Shown in pieces: positions 24,753 through 37,400 of a DNA stretch of 64,000 nt; within the stretch, counting starts at the first letter, position 1; the number at the start of each line of letters is the position of its first letter. The notes below the pieces were generated by a model. The model was not told where the DNA came from. It saw nothing but the letters and a program-made list of their open reading frames with translations, and did not search any database. The translations under genes and the position numbers were made by a program. Origin of the DNA: Microvelia longipes (taxonomy: Eukaryota > Arthropoda > Insecta > Hemiptera > Veliidae); NCBI GenBank assembly GCA_018340805.1, contig JACMZG010000008.1, positions 17,576,674 to 17,640,673 on the forward strand, given 5' to 3'.

Positions 24753-25849
24753 CCGGCTTAATACCCGTGAAGCGGCCTTTATGAATACAACGGGATGAAT
24801 AAATACCAATTCAGTGGCGAAAGGATAGGTTTTTAAAAACAAATACTAATATTTACATTATTTTTATAAAAGCAAGCCGCTTTTAATACAAAAAAGTACC
24901 AAATCACATTTCAAGTTATTTCTTCTTATTTGAATCAAGAATGGATTTCTTCCAACGATAAAGAAGTTCAACGCAACACGTTATAAATCTTCTTAAAAAA
25001 AGTGCATCTCAGTCTTTAACTGATTTTAAAATGCATAAATTAGTCTTCGATGTGTGATTTGGTTAAATATAGTTTACTTGAGTTAGCTTTGGTTGTTAAG
25101 TGTTTTGTCGGTTAGTTGTCTGGTAGATCAGATAGTGCAGGCAGGGATTTATACTGGTTTGTAGTTTGTACAAGTTTTAATTGATTAAAGTCTCTCCTTG
25201 TGTACTTTGGCTGAACTTTTTAATGAATGTAGTGATTCATTCAGAATTTTTCGAATTAATATTATGTGTGTGTCTATACTTACGATGAATTTGAAGACAA
25301 TCATAGCAATGCAAATATCATAGGCGAGGTTGTGCCTACATAGTTACAGAGTTTTCACTACAATAAGAGCACAACCAACCTCGTTAAATTTAGTTAGACG
25401 TCAACGTTTCCTGTAATTTGATGAACCTTTTTATATGTTGTTCGTTTAACTTTTTAATTATCTTAATCAGAAGTGTCTGATAATTAGACTTTGGAAGTAT
25501 TCTTATTTAAATTTTCAAAATATGAAATTAGAATTTATTTTAAAATTAGAATAAATATAATTAATTTTTTTTATCGGTGCCAGTGTTAGATTTGCTAAAA
25601 AATCAGAAACAATATACATTATAAAAATTAGCTGTTGTTATCCAGCAATCGATCGTTCCTTAACAGTAAGAATGGTAAAATGTAATTTCTATGACAAGAG
25701 GTATTCTGATCAGCTAAATTTTGACATAAATGGTAACACATTACCATTTATGTCAAAGTGCAGCTGATGAGAAGACCTAGAGCTTTTTTACGCTTAAGAT
25801 CATATTAGCGTTTCTACTGACTCAAATCTAACTCAACTAAATCCACCCC

Positions 25850-26491
25850 AGAGTTTAAACACGATAATCATCTAGGAAACTCACCTCCGTACATGGCAGC
25901 ACATTCATCACCACCAGTTCAACTGTGTGCTTAGTTAATCTAGTCTTACTACCTCCCCTCACATCAGTCTCACTTGGCCTGCTCCCGTTCAACCAATCTC
26001 ATCAGCTCCTCTAGCATCACCAGACTCTTGCTAGGCTCACCGCTCTTGTTAGTCCAGTGCCACCTAACAGCGGGGAACTCTGGCGACCCCGACACCAGTG
26101 CGTGCATAAACTTATTTTATAGCCCTGAAGTTCAACAGCGCTATTAGGAGACGTCTGTCATCAAGAATCAGGCACTTCTTTCCTAGTTACTTACGTTATT
26201 CGTGTCACCTCCTTCAGTTTCACCGACTAGATTTCGGACATACGAATGCTCAGTATATCCTTCCGACCTTCATCTCCATCAGCCCGCAGAACCCTAACTT
26301 TTCGTGAGCTGGAGACAACGGAAACGTGGATCTATACTTGTCTCAGACTTTTACGGAAACCACGTAAAACCCTGGCCGGCCTTGAATTCAAGGCCTCCCG
26401 TGTGAACGATATAAGGGATAACCTCATATTAAGGTCCTTCCGGCTGGATTTGAACCCTGACCTACCTGAACTGAGCTACCAGACTCGGTCC
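25850..26491 (-). mobile_element. SINE-like element with compact tRNA-type promoter, minus strand
   Basis: On the minus strand from 26491: CTGGTAGCTCAGTTCAGGTA (a good tRNA box A) and, only about 25 nt later, GGGTTCAAATCC (a good box B). A normal tRNA has far more sequence between these boxes, so the anticodon arm is missing. The following ~600 bp is clearly GC-richer than the surroundings and contains CTTGAATTCAAGG and GGTGTCGGGGTCGCC. The 3' end is not defined. It could be a long SINE or the 5' end of a LINE-mobilised chimera. Confidence 0.55.
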
Positions 26492-26494
26492 ATA

Positions 26495-27980
26495 GAGCTT
26501 ATTAAAAAATAATGTATGAATGGATTTTAATAAATTATTTTCCTATAGCTAATTAAAATTAAATCATACATAATAATATGACTCGAATCATATTTTACGA
26601 CATATTTGAATAATATAAGATCATTTACTGTTTTATAAACATTGAATTTTAGGATAAATAGAAGATAACCTAAAATGTATAGTTTGTTTGTGATGAACAA
26701 TTCTCTAAAAAGTATAGTTTGTTTACATTACTATGCAATTTGATTAGTTGGTTTTGGCTCGTAGTAAACAATGAAAATATCTGATTAGTAGCATCTATTT
26801 TGTTAGGAGCCAATTTTAAATGTTTATTTTGTGACGTCACACCTTCATGCAACACTCAAAGTACGGACCTACTAAAATATTCATTAAATAAATAAATACC
26901 ATATTAGCGCACAAAAATCTTAAACTATAAGACAATATAAATTTTAAATAAAACTTAAAGTTGGTAACACTGACATCCAAAGTAAAACGCAGATAGTTTG
27001 ATGTGGCGGTCGGTAAGCGTTGGATCCGTCTTCGCCCATTTACATATTCGTTGGACATATTTCGTCTCGTAACAAATTAAACATGTTTAAAAATGCGTGA
27101 ATCGATAAATAGTTTAAACATAAACTGCATAGGTTGGCAACTTCTAGAAACATTTAGTGCAGAACAGCTGCTAATAACAACACTTATGGTAAAACATTTA
27201 CAAGATTCTAGGATTCTATGGAAGGCTTTTTAAAATGTGATATTTAGGTATTTAACCCAGGTTACGTTTGTTATTTTTCATTTCAAAGAAATCATGCGGT
27301 TAATTTATTTACGGTTGATTTTGAGAAAATGTATTCATTTCATTTTTCACAAATTCTACGGTTTTTCTTAAATGTTTATTTTTATAGTATAAATATAAAT
27401 TATTTATTTAAATTTGAATACATATTTTAAACTTTTTCGCTTTCAACAACGGTTGTCTAGTGCTCTAGCGATCTTGAGACTATGACATGTCCTCCTAAGC
27501 TAATGATAAAACTTTTTTGCTTTGTAATCGTTTATTCTCTTGCCTCTCGCCATTTCCTTTATTTGATTTCTATTTTTAAAATAATCCATAAAATAAAATG
27601 GACCACAATTATAATTCTTTCAAAAGTGACAAATCTTTACATGTGATCGATGCGGGTCCCGTTTTAAAGAAAATATGATTATTGGAAACACTTTATAAAA
27701 AAGGTTTATAAAAAAAACCTTTAAATCCGTTGAATGTGACAATGCTTACAGCACAAAAGATAGAGTACACGCAGCATTTAGAAAATGACCATTCGAAACA
27801 TTTTGAAAAGAAGTAAGAACATAGAAAGTTATGAAGTTTTTTAAATTAAAAACAAAAGAGAAAAGGAAAGTACTACAAAATTTATTGTGCGGCAAATCAT
27901 TTTTATTTGTCATAGAGATGGAATTGGAATGGATAAGAAATGGAATAAATCTAAATCAACCGTAAAGACAACTTTTGGGC
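26495..27980. other. No feature recognised
   Basis: AT-rich, stops throughout. One isolated TGACGTCA lies at 26832-26839. Confidence 0.45.
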
Positions 27981-27984
27981 ACTA

Positions 27985-28768
27985 ATAAGATGGATGGTCA
28001 CTGTCCAGCTAAAGTGTTTTGACCATCTCTTCTACAGGTTCGTGCGATTTGGAGTATACTCGTATATCCTCCACTCATGTTGGGCATGAGTTTGAAATAG
28101 GAGGCTAACTTTAAGTAAGTCGGAGTGAGAAAAATTAGCCAAACAAATAGCCCAAAAAATTCCTTTGGATGCTTTTGACCAAGTAAGGGAATCACTGGTT
28201 GATAAAAACGTTTATCAGATCCATTTACTTAAAAAAAATTGTAAAATATTTTTAAAATGTATAACTTAAATAAAAATGAAGTTTTGCATAAGGAGGCTCA
28301 TCTGAGCGTTCATGCCTGGGTTCAGCAGATGCAGAATTTTGATAAATAATGCTGTGCGATTTTATAAACCGAAAGGTCATGTCCTGGAAGACCACATATT
28401 TTTAGAACAAGATGATTTTGTCTTAATCATATTTAACGATGCTCAACTAGACATTCTAAAGGAATATGGCAGTGATGTCGTGTGCCTATATGGAACACAT
28501 GGTCTTAACCCTTACAATTTTGAACTTTATACAGTGCTTGTTCTTGACGACATGAGGCAAGAATTCCCTGTTGCTTTCATGATTTTTAACAGAGGCGAAA
28601 CCTATGACATTATTCTTTCAAATAATAAAGAATCATCTCGGCGAATCGCTAAGAGCTAAAACCTTTATGTCTAACATGGCCGAGCAATTCTTTTTAGCCT
28701 GGTCGGCAGTAATGCCTTCTGCTCATAGATTTAGACTATTTTGCCCTAGGAATGTTGATAGAGCCTAG
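27985..28768 (+). pseudogene. Mutator-like (MULE) transposase relic
   Basis: In order: CDLEYTRISSTHVGHEFEIG (about 28042-28101), the end of a C2H2/FLYWCH-like finger; LAKQIAQKIPLDAFDQVRES; then the frame 28312-28659 with FYKPKGHVLEDHIFLE, DDFVLIIFNDAQLDILKEYG, VVCLYGTHGLNPYNF and FPVAFMIFNRGE; then, after a frameshift near 28612, SLRAKTFMSNMAEQF, LAWSAVMPS and CPRNVDRA. This is the domain order of animal MULE transposases. The first catalytic Asp of the usual C-x-D-x-THG motif is Tyr here (residue 60). Terminal inverted repeats were not found. Confidence 0.85.
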
Positions 28769-29373
28769 AGATAGAATTTAAGTAAAATAAAAACGCAAAA
28801 AAAAAAATAAGTATAAATCTTTAAAAGTTTTAGCAACGCAAACAAATACACAACATTTTAAACAAATGAGCCAAAAGTTTCTTAAAAATTTGTACAACGA
28901 TGCGGACTGCAATTTGGATTAATCAAAATAAAAACATTCATTAAAATTTAGAAATAAGTATTTCAATTCAAAATAAAATAAGAAATAATTATATTTCTAA
29001 TATGATATAATTATAAATAATATAATATATTTTTAATTTATAATATCACCATAATTTGTTTTCTTTACTTTTTATTGCAAGATGGGCGGAAGAACTGAAT
29101 TTTTTTAGAGTCCATCCTAGTTTACACTATAAATTGATGTCAAATTGTTTTTTTATTTGTAATTCAGTATAAATAAATATTATTTATTTATATTTGACAC
29201 TATAAAGTAAATATTTATTAACTTTTTAATAAAAATCGTAGAACTGGAAAAAATTAATGAAATGAAAACATTTCCTTAAAAACAACCCCCAAATAGATTA
29301 AACCCGCGTGGTTTATTTGAAAATGCCAAAGGAATTACACTAAACCTGGGTGAAATCTCTAAATTCACATTTT

Positions 29374-29610
29374 AAATATATCCCCATAGAATCCTATCTT
29401 GTAAAACATTTATTATTTTAGGGATATTTAGTAGAAAATATTATAAGGAAGGTTGCAAGAAAGAAGTGGAGGAAGGGGCGTTTCCAATGTCTATCTCAGC
29501 AAAAAGCTTTTATAATTCTAAAAAGACAGCGACAATGAGAAAAAAGGAAGCGGTTGATAATAATGTAGATTTAAAAAAGACTTGCGCTGAAGTTATTATT
29601 GCATTAGGAT
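29374..29610 (+). other. Open frame preceded by a splice-acceptor-like site, identity unknown
   Basis: A frame of about 78 codons with charged composition (KKEVEEG, SKKTATMRKKEAVD) follows a TTATTATTTTAG acceptor-like sequence at about 29410-29421 and ends at a TGA near 29608. It could be a fragment of an old transposon protein or chance. No domain was recognised. Confidence 0.2.
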
Positions 29611-30220
29611 GAACGTGTTAGAGAAAAAGTACGAGAGTGTGAGTAAAGAAAATTTTATATAATATGAGGACTAGAGCATAGATAAGGCTATATTTTACAA
29701 GCGGTTTCTTTCTAGGCTGAATAATAAATAATACGTGACTAGCAAAAAGTTTTCTTAGAAAAATATCTACGACATTTTAGGGGCATTTTATTGGTATTAT
29801 TTATAAAATCTTAAAGATTTGGTTTATGCTTTTATATATTATAATATTGTTATTTATTTCACTGATTAATTAATTAAAGATATGAGAGCAGACTCTAACA
29901 AAATACGTATTTATTGTAACGTAAGCAGAATCAAGAACTATTTGAAATCTTTTTAAAGCTTTTACTTAGCTATAAGAACGTGGATTAAAGGATTGTTTAA
30001 ATCAAAGTTGATAGTTAGATGGATTAAAAAATAAGTGATTCAATTAGATTTAATACCGCTTGCAAGCCCGAATCAAAAGATTGAGTTTGTTTTGTTTTTG
30101 AACAAGAAGAATCAATATTTTCATTCCAATCTGTTTTATAATCTTGGCTTGTTGTTTAAAGTTTTAGATTTCAATTAAATTTGTAATAGTTCAAGTTACG
30201 AATAAAAAGAATAAAATAAT

Positions 30221-30310
30221 GGGGTACAGGGTACCTCGGGGCTTTTCCTCAAATCAAATATTACTTCGGTTTCGCTACGCTAGACATCACAATGGATGGT
30301 TCGGGAGTCT
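30221..30310 (-). repeat. Family A tail fragment
   Basis: GGGTACAGGGTACCTCGGGGC then TTTCCTCA and TTTCGCTACGCTAGAC: the reverse of the family A end. Only the last ~90 bp of the unit is present. Confidence 0.7.
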
Positions 30311-30534
30311 TTATAATTTCATAACCCGATGGTTTTAGAAGTTTCTTTTGTTGTGCCCTGCTCAACACAAATGGTCAATACATATTATTTTATTTATTTA
30401 TAATTCGTAATTTAACCTTTGTAAACAGGTATTTAAAATAAATACGATTTATTTATTTATTCTTATGATGAGTGACCAAGGTAAACAAACTTAGCCTACA
30501 ATTTTATGTATCCAACATGCATATTATATTCGCT

Positions 30535-31175
<641 letters not shown>

Positions 31176-31547
31176 AAAAATATTTAATATCTCAGGTATC
31201 TTTGACATACTTCCTTTGGAAAATCCTCACTGCATTACTGTACTTTATATACTTCTTGCTTTACTTTGTTTTAATAGTAATACTCGTATACTCATATTTA
31301 TACCATGCTTTATAATATAAGTACAGTTTGATCTTCTTCTTTACATATAACATACTGGTGAACTGTTAAGAAATCACTGATTGTGATTATAAAATAGAAA
31401 TAGATATGATCAGTAATTAGAGTGATAGTGATATTTATATAAAAGATGAGAGATATTCAATGAACCCTATCCATTTTCCAATTCACCTCTTCCTTTACTT
31501 TCTTTAGTTGAACCCAAATCCAAATGAAACTCTACGTAGTTTAAAAA

Positions 31548-31690
31548 AATCGGGTACGGGGTACCTCGGAACTTTTCCTCACATAAGATTCGCTACGCTC
31601 ATCTCCCTGCTTCGAATACAATGCGCCAAATTTAAACTGTAACATGTTTTTCGGACTCGCTTCGCTCGTCCTCAGATAGTAAATATATTT
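31548..31690 (-). repeat. Family A tail fragment
   Basis: GGGTACGGGGTACCTCGGAA, ATTCGCTACGCTCATC, GGACTCGCTTCGCTCGTCC and TCAGATAGTAAATA. It stops just before the 5S-like segment would begin. Confidence 0.8.
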
Positions 31691-31721
31691 CTTTTATAAC
31701 CTTTATATTATCTGATAGTAC

Positions 31722-31972
31722 TGGACGTATCTGCCCCCATAGCCGCGGGTCGTATAGTACTGGACTTCGGCACCGGAGGTCCGGGGTTCACAGCCCGGGC
31801 TATGCTCTCAGTTTTTATGAATAATATTTGATGTAAGAAGATTTCGCCAACTTTAGCTATACTTTGAGCATAGTAGATGTGACCCACCCGAGGTTATTCC
31901 TGCAGGCGAATACCCTGAAGGCCGAAAGGCCCTAAAACGGGCATTATTATAATTATTTATTATTACATATTC
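31722..31972 (+). mobile_element. tRNA-derived SINE, plus strand, ending in (ATT)n
   Basis: Second copy of the SINE at 20025-20268: ATAGCCGCGGGTCGTATAGT (box A region), GGTCCGGGGTTCACAGCCC (box B), CATAGTAGATGTGACCCACC, GGCCGAAAGGCC hairpin, ACGGGC and an ATT-rich tail. It lies about 30 bp from a family A tail fragment. Confidence 0.88.
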
Positions 31973-32153
31973 AGGTTCCATTAAAAAAGTAGGTAAAATG
32001 TCCAAAATCGTATTTCCAACAAATAGAATCACTGCAATTAATATTTGGACATTTTTTTGCCATTTTCCAAACAACAGGAAATAGATGTTTATGTTTTACA
32101 TAAATACTTAAATAATAAAGAAAAGAAGTCTCTCCACAAAACAAACTTTATTG

Positions 32154-32193
32154 GCAAAGCGCTTTCAACCTAACTAGAGGCCATCATCAGTGC
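32154..32193 (-). ncRNA. Hammerhead ribozyme core in the left terminal repeat
   Basis: Minus strand: GCA (stem I), CTGATGA (complement of 32184-32190), T, stem II GGCCT/AGGTT (two G-U pairs), GAAA (complement of 32163-32166), the self-complementary AGCGCT stem III (32158-32163), then a U as the cleavage nucleotide and TGC closing stem I. A short palindromic stem III is known from Penelope-element hammerheads, which are thought to act as dimers. Confidence 0.8.
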
Positions 32194-32699
32194 AAAACCT
32201 AAAAAAGTTACAATAGAATAAAAAGCGAAAAAAAAAATAAAAATAAAATACAATAAATAAAACTAAATAATAAATAAAGCATAATGAATAAATACATAGG
32301 AGATAAAATATGTACGTATATAATTGTAATTAAAAGGAAAACCTAAATAAAAAATAATAAATAATAACGAAATCAAATAATGAATAAAAAATGATAAATG
32401 AAAAATTACCGTTGAGATGTTAAAGAAGTAGAGAAGTGAGTCTATGTTTTCTATTAGGTATTAGAGTCGGACTGACAGTAGGAGGCGACGGCGCTTGTAG
32501 CATAGCTATCAGTAAGGCGTAGATTCCCCTCTCTCATTTTTGTTCAGATCGCCAACTCTGTTCTGACTTCTTTCAATTTCTAATTTTACTAAAAATCCAT
32601 CTTGCGACCTTTATTTACAAAATGAAGACAACCAACTTTATGGGCCCATCAAAGTGGTTTCAGGTAATAAATGTTGGTAAAATTTGCTGTTGGCCCTTG

Positions 32700-33000
32700 A
32701 TTTATGCTCTTTTGCCCTCGTAATTATATTTCTACCAGTTTGGCCTAAGTACTCAGCTTGGCATATGCCACATTGCACCATGTAAATGCCGCTTCTATAT
32801 AAAGGTGTATCGGGTCTTTTACACTGCTTAAAAGAGTCTTTAACGTTTAGAACATGAAAAGCTTACTTTGTAATTACTCTTTTAAGCACGGAAGCAATAC
32901 GCTGAGAAAGAGGGCTAAGTAGGGGATAGAACACCACTGAAGGTTGTCTTGGTCGTTCTCCATTTCTTCAGTCATAGCTTTGAGTGCCAATTTACGGTTC
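32700..33000 (-). pseudogene. GIY-YIG endonuclease part of the Penelope-like element
   Basis: On the minus strand, from about 32791 down, GIYMVQCGIC and EYLGQTGRNIITRAKEH give the GIY and YIG (here YLG) signatures and the conserved Arg of the family. The DNA upstream of this (to about 33000) keeps the linker words KNRKLALKAM and WCSIPYL. In living elements this nuclease nicks the target so that the RT can prime. The linker and nuclease are in different frames here, so it is broken. Confidence 0.87.
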
Positions 33001-33019
33001 TTTTTCCTAATAAGGTTAT

Positions 33020-33830
33020 CGATAGTATTTAATTTAACCATTGGCTAAAGCTATGTCGTGAATAGTCTTTAGTTCTTTATTATAAGCTAGGTCATCAAGA
33101 GGAAAGGTAAGCAGTCGATGAACTAACGCGTTAAATGCAGCCATCTTGTGGATCCAAGGTGTTGGGAATTGGCAGAAATGACGTTATCCGTTGCGGTGGG
33201 TTTACAGTAAATTTGAACCTTAAACCTTCTTCTTTTTTAAAACTGAAATATCCAAAAAGTTAAGTTTTCCTCTTTCTTCAACTTCGATTGTAAATTGATA
33301 GATTTTCTACAACCATTCAAATAACCAAGAAAAGAAAAAAGTTCTTCCGGGGTCCGGTCCAAATGACGAAAACATCATTACATACCTTCCATAAAAATAT
33401 ATGTTTACGAAACGGATTATGACGGTCGTTGACGTATTCACAGTAGAAATAATGCATATAAACATTAGCACCTAAAGCTGATAGAGGTGCACCATAGCAA
33501 GGCCGCCTTTACCATTATAAAATTCGCCGTCGTAACAAAAATAGTCCTGACTCAGGCACAGTTCTAATGCTTCTATAAGCTCTACGTTAAAAATTATGTC
33601 AGACGTTTTTGTTCCAAAATAGGTTTTAAAAGTTTAAGGCATATATCCGAAGGAATACTGGTAAATAAATCTACGACGTCAAATGAGACCAAAATATATT
33701 GTTTAGGAAGCTGAAGGATTGTAAAATATTATAAACTCAAGACTATTGTTCACCGAATCTTTGGCCTTAAAATCAGTTACACGTTGATACAGTTTGTTGC
33801 AAAATTTTCCCAAGTCTTCTGTTGGCGACC
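33020..33830 (-). pseudogene. Reverse transcriptase part of the Penelope-like element
   Basis: Minus strand, in order: LVSFDVVDLFTSIPSD (about 33692-33650, RT motif A with its Asp), GEFYNGKGGLAM, a one-base frameshift, then PLSALGANVYMHYFY (motif B), EYVNDRHNPFRKHIF, and CNDVFVIWTG (33382-33353) at the catalytic motif C. There the usual Y-x-D-D has become V-C-N-D, so the first Asp is Asn. Another frameshift precedes TIEVEERGKLNFLDISVLKK, the motif D/E region. The motif order and spacing fit Penelope-like RTs, which are related to telomerase. Confidence 0.88.
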
Positions 33831-34240
33831 CACAAAAAGGGAGAATTGGCCTTATTTTATTATTTTTATACTTGGTTAAAATTTATTGTTTTAAATCATT
33901 CGAAAAAAAAGTATTTACAAAGAATCTTATAGCTATCTTTCCTTTGGGAATTCGATAAAAGAATATTAGAACTAATAACTGCGGTATTATAATTATTAAT
34001 TATAATAGCATTAAAGTTAATTAGTTATTATTTACATATTTGTTATAATATTTTGTCCATTAGCTCACGGAGCCCAAAATCATTTCAAAGACCTCCAGGG
34101 GTCCACGGACAACATTTTGGTAACCCTGTTCTAAGGTGCTAAGGTTATAATAAATTAATAGCTATTAAATGATTAGAATGAGCGTGAATGGCGTCCATTA
34201 CGAATAATGAAACTACCAAGTCTCTCCATTAAACAAAACT

Positions 34241-34286
34241 TTATTGGCAAAGCGCTTTCAACCTACAAAGAGGTCATCATCAGTGC
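34241..34286 (-). ncRNA. Hammerhead ribozyme core in the right terminal repeat
   Basis: Same layout as the left one: GCA, CTGATGA (complement of 34277-34283), T, stem II GACCT/AGGTT, GAAA (34256-34259), AGCGCT (34251-34256), U, TGC. The single stem II difference from the left copy (A-U instead of G-U) keeps the pairing, and the loop sequence differs. Confidence 0.8.
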
Positions 34287-34409
34287 AAAACCACAAAACA
34301 AGTACAACAGAATAAAAACCAAAATAAAATAATGTGAAACAGAACAAAATATGATGCAAAGTAAATAAGTCATCTAAATAAAGTTTTGTTTTGGGGAGAG
34401 ACTTCGTAG

Positions 34410-37400
34410 TTTTTATTTATTAATTTTTATTTTTTTTAATCGCTATTGGTTTTGTTTAGAATTTCAAACGTTTCATTATATAGTTTATACTTAATTGTTT
34501 ATTTGATGACATTAATATTAGAATGAGTTCAGGTTACTTATTCTATGTTTTATTTGGCCGATAAGCCGTTTCTCGCAATAATATTTCTTTGCACTTAATA
34601 AAGCAGTTGGTACTTCATGAAATACTCTGTTGGTACTTTCATAATAATATCTCTATACACTTAATAAAGCAGTTGGTACTTTATTTGTTACAGTCGTTAT
34701 ATTGAAATTTTTATTCTATGACTATCCAATAATATAATTTCATAAGAAAATAAATTAAAGCGTAATAAACATTCTTTCTTGTTTATGACTTTTGTTAACA
34801 TAAATTACGATTATATCTTAAATTATAAAATATTTGCGGCGCCACCCAGGGCGCCCTCTATGCTTTTTTCTTCTTATTACATACTTCCTTAACGATTGAG
34901 CAATAAAACTGCAATTTTTTTTAATTCTGTAATAAACATTTCCAATTAAAGTCAATTAAAGTTTTCGTGGTCGGGTTTGCTAAGCAGAAAATTATAATAA
35001 TTATATTAAATATTTTATGGTTGCAGAAAATGTTTAATTGCCCCCCAAATGTTATGATGTTGTGTTTTATACACTTTTTATATTACTTTAATACTATTAT
35101 TACAACTCAATTAATGATTTTATGGTTTTATTGTGAGTTGAGTATGCGTAAATAAGAATGGAAACTGTAAGAAATTCCCATTGACTGCTTTCAGTACTAC
35201 AGCCATAGCAAACAACAAGCTTTCCAACTACAACATAAACAAATAGTAAAAAACGATGGAAAAGTAAACATTTGCTTCGCGTATAATCGTAATTCCGATT
35301 ACTTCCGAAGTAAACATTGTTTGTTGGTTTAGCCTATTAATAGTTGTGATAGACCTTCATTTATAATTTTTTAAACATTCAAAATAGATTTATATTGCAA
35401 TAAACTATAATATAGTGTATTATGCAACTAGGCTGTAAAATTAGATTTCATTGCTGCGGCAATTTGTTTATCACGCGAGTCAATAAGTAATAAGTCACAT
35501 TCAATAAAAATATTTATTTTACTTTATTTTCTTTACTTAGCAATTTGCGTAGAGGCTGTAAAGTAAAATTTTACTTCCGGCGGACGTAAAATGTTATATA
35601 GCTATAGTAATATAAAAACGTTTTTACTGACATGTTTGAGGCTGTTAAGTAGACACTTAACAGCTGCCTTCAAAACACACTACCGAAATCGGCTAAATAA
35701 TAACATAATTATACAAATTTTTCTGTTTTTGGTCGGGCTCCAACAATATGTTTATTTATTCATTAGTTATGTCAAATTTGGACAATTCTAATTAATGTTA
35801 TTTTCAACATGAAGTCAAAAAATATTTAGCAGTAACTTTAAACTTATCACAAACACTATCTACAATAACTTACTAAGTTCTTACTGGTCTTCTCATTGAC
35901 TAATCATTCTTACCTAAAACAAAAATAAAATCAATAAGATAATGGTTTTTTCAAAAAGCAAATTCAATGTTTTAAAAATACATTTCGGGGTTCAAACATA
36001 CAATGAGGAGGATGCATAAATTTAAACCTATGGTTTTTTGTTAGGTTTATCGAGGTAAGAAAAAATGTTTTTTTTTTTAATATTAATTGTACAATTTTTT
36101 AATAACCAATTAAAAAAATTAATATTTACAAAAGTAAGATTCGCGGTAAAAAGCTATTACGTCATTTGGGTTGTTTAGTTGATTGGTTCATTTCAAATCT
36201 CAACGTCAATGCTAAAACTCAATTTTTTCCAGTTTTCATTTTATCGCGAGTTGTTTTTAAGCCTACAATGCTCAAAATTATCATACAAACCTGGATCTAA
36301 AATGTTTTAGGCAAAGCCGTTCGGATATCAGTGAAAAAAAAGTTTTACTTGATATTTGTTTACCTTACGTTTCGTTAAAATTATGATATTATTGCTTAGA
36401 ATTGGGGTAAATAGTTATTATTCAATTAGTCTATCACGTGAATAATCAATCTTATCAAAAAATCACGTGAATGATTGCTAGTTTTAAATTATTTTTGTTC
36501 AAATTAAGTACGTATACATACATATATCATCTTACATTTGAAACGGTTAAACTCGATTTTGAGCAGTATTCGGCTTTAAGATTACTGAAACAAAGGCTGT
36601 ATTGATGCCTTTACTTATTAAAGTTAGTATATATTAATTAAAGAATAACTATTTCTTCAAATTCAATGTAATAACTTCATAAATTAAACGAAAAGTAGGG
36701 TAAAAACAAGCACTTAAAATTTAACACTCATAGTTTATTATGTGCACAAAACATTTTAAAACACAAAATTACTACTAATATTTCGTTTCAATTATTTAAA
36801 ATAGCATAAATATAATTATAATATTGTTTAAATATGATAATTAAAAAGTTGAAATATATCGACAACACATAAATTATTGTTATCACGTGTGATAAGAGTG
36901 ATTTCCCGCCAGAACTTGAGTTTAATAAAAATACTGTAAAGCAGTTTTGCAATAGAATAAAGCAGCTAGGCGTCTGAAAATAAAAGGTACGTTAAGGAAC
37001 AAATGATAACCACGAAAAGTTCTAAATAAATCCGCTGTGGTGCGATACTGTCTCGCCTTGAACAACACGCCCCAACAGTAAATTTTAAAAATAATTGAAA
37101 CACTTTAAAAAAAGTTTACTTTTAGTATACTTTTAAATAAAAATATATTTGGCAAACATGTTATCTTCCTTAATATACTGCTTCCATTAAATTAGTTAAA
37201 ATCATATCACTATTAATTCGATCGTAATAAAGATTATAATACATTTTGCAGAAACACTTTTCCACTGAAAAAGATATCCAAGTTAGAAATATATTCGACA
37301 ACTTTGTATAAAAAATAAACGGTAAATTGTCTATGTAAAGAAGAAAGTATGGCTTGTCATATTTTAAGGTTGATGGCTATCAAATACAACTGTTGTGTTC

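Larger units (their letters stand above)
32126..34404 (-). mobile_element. Penelope-like retroelement with terminal repeats, minus strand
   Basis: Direct repeats starting AAGTCTCTCC at 32126 and 34218 share TTTATTGGCAAAGCGCTTTC and CATCATCAGTGCAAAACC. Between them, on the minus strand, are a reverse transcriptase relic and a GIY-YIG endonuclease relic. A third, inverted copy of the terminus ends at 34404 (GGGGAGAGACTT). Terminal repeats partly direct and partly inverted, RT plus GIY-YIG, and hammerhead cores in the repeats together define Penelope-like elements. It has several frameshifts and stops and is dead. Confidence 0.92.

Noticed and set aside
25768..26010. CTGATGAG words near 25770 and 26000
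   Set aside because: No GAAA and cleavage triplet at a workable distance.
26442..26491. Functional tRNA gene
   Set aside because: The A and B boxes are too close and no anticodon arm can form. The same caution applies to 20025, 31722 and 48366-48460, where the heads belong to SINEs.
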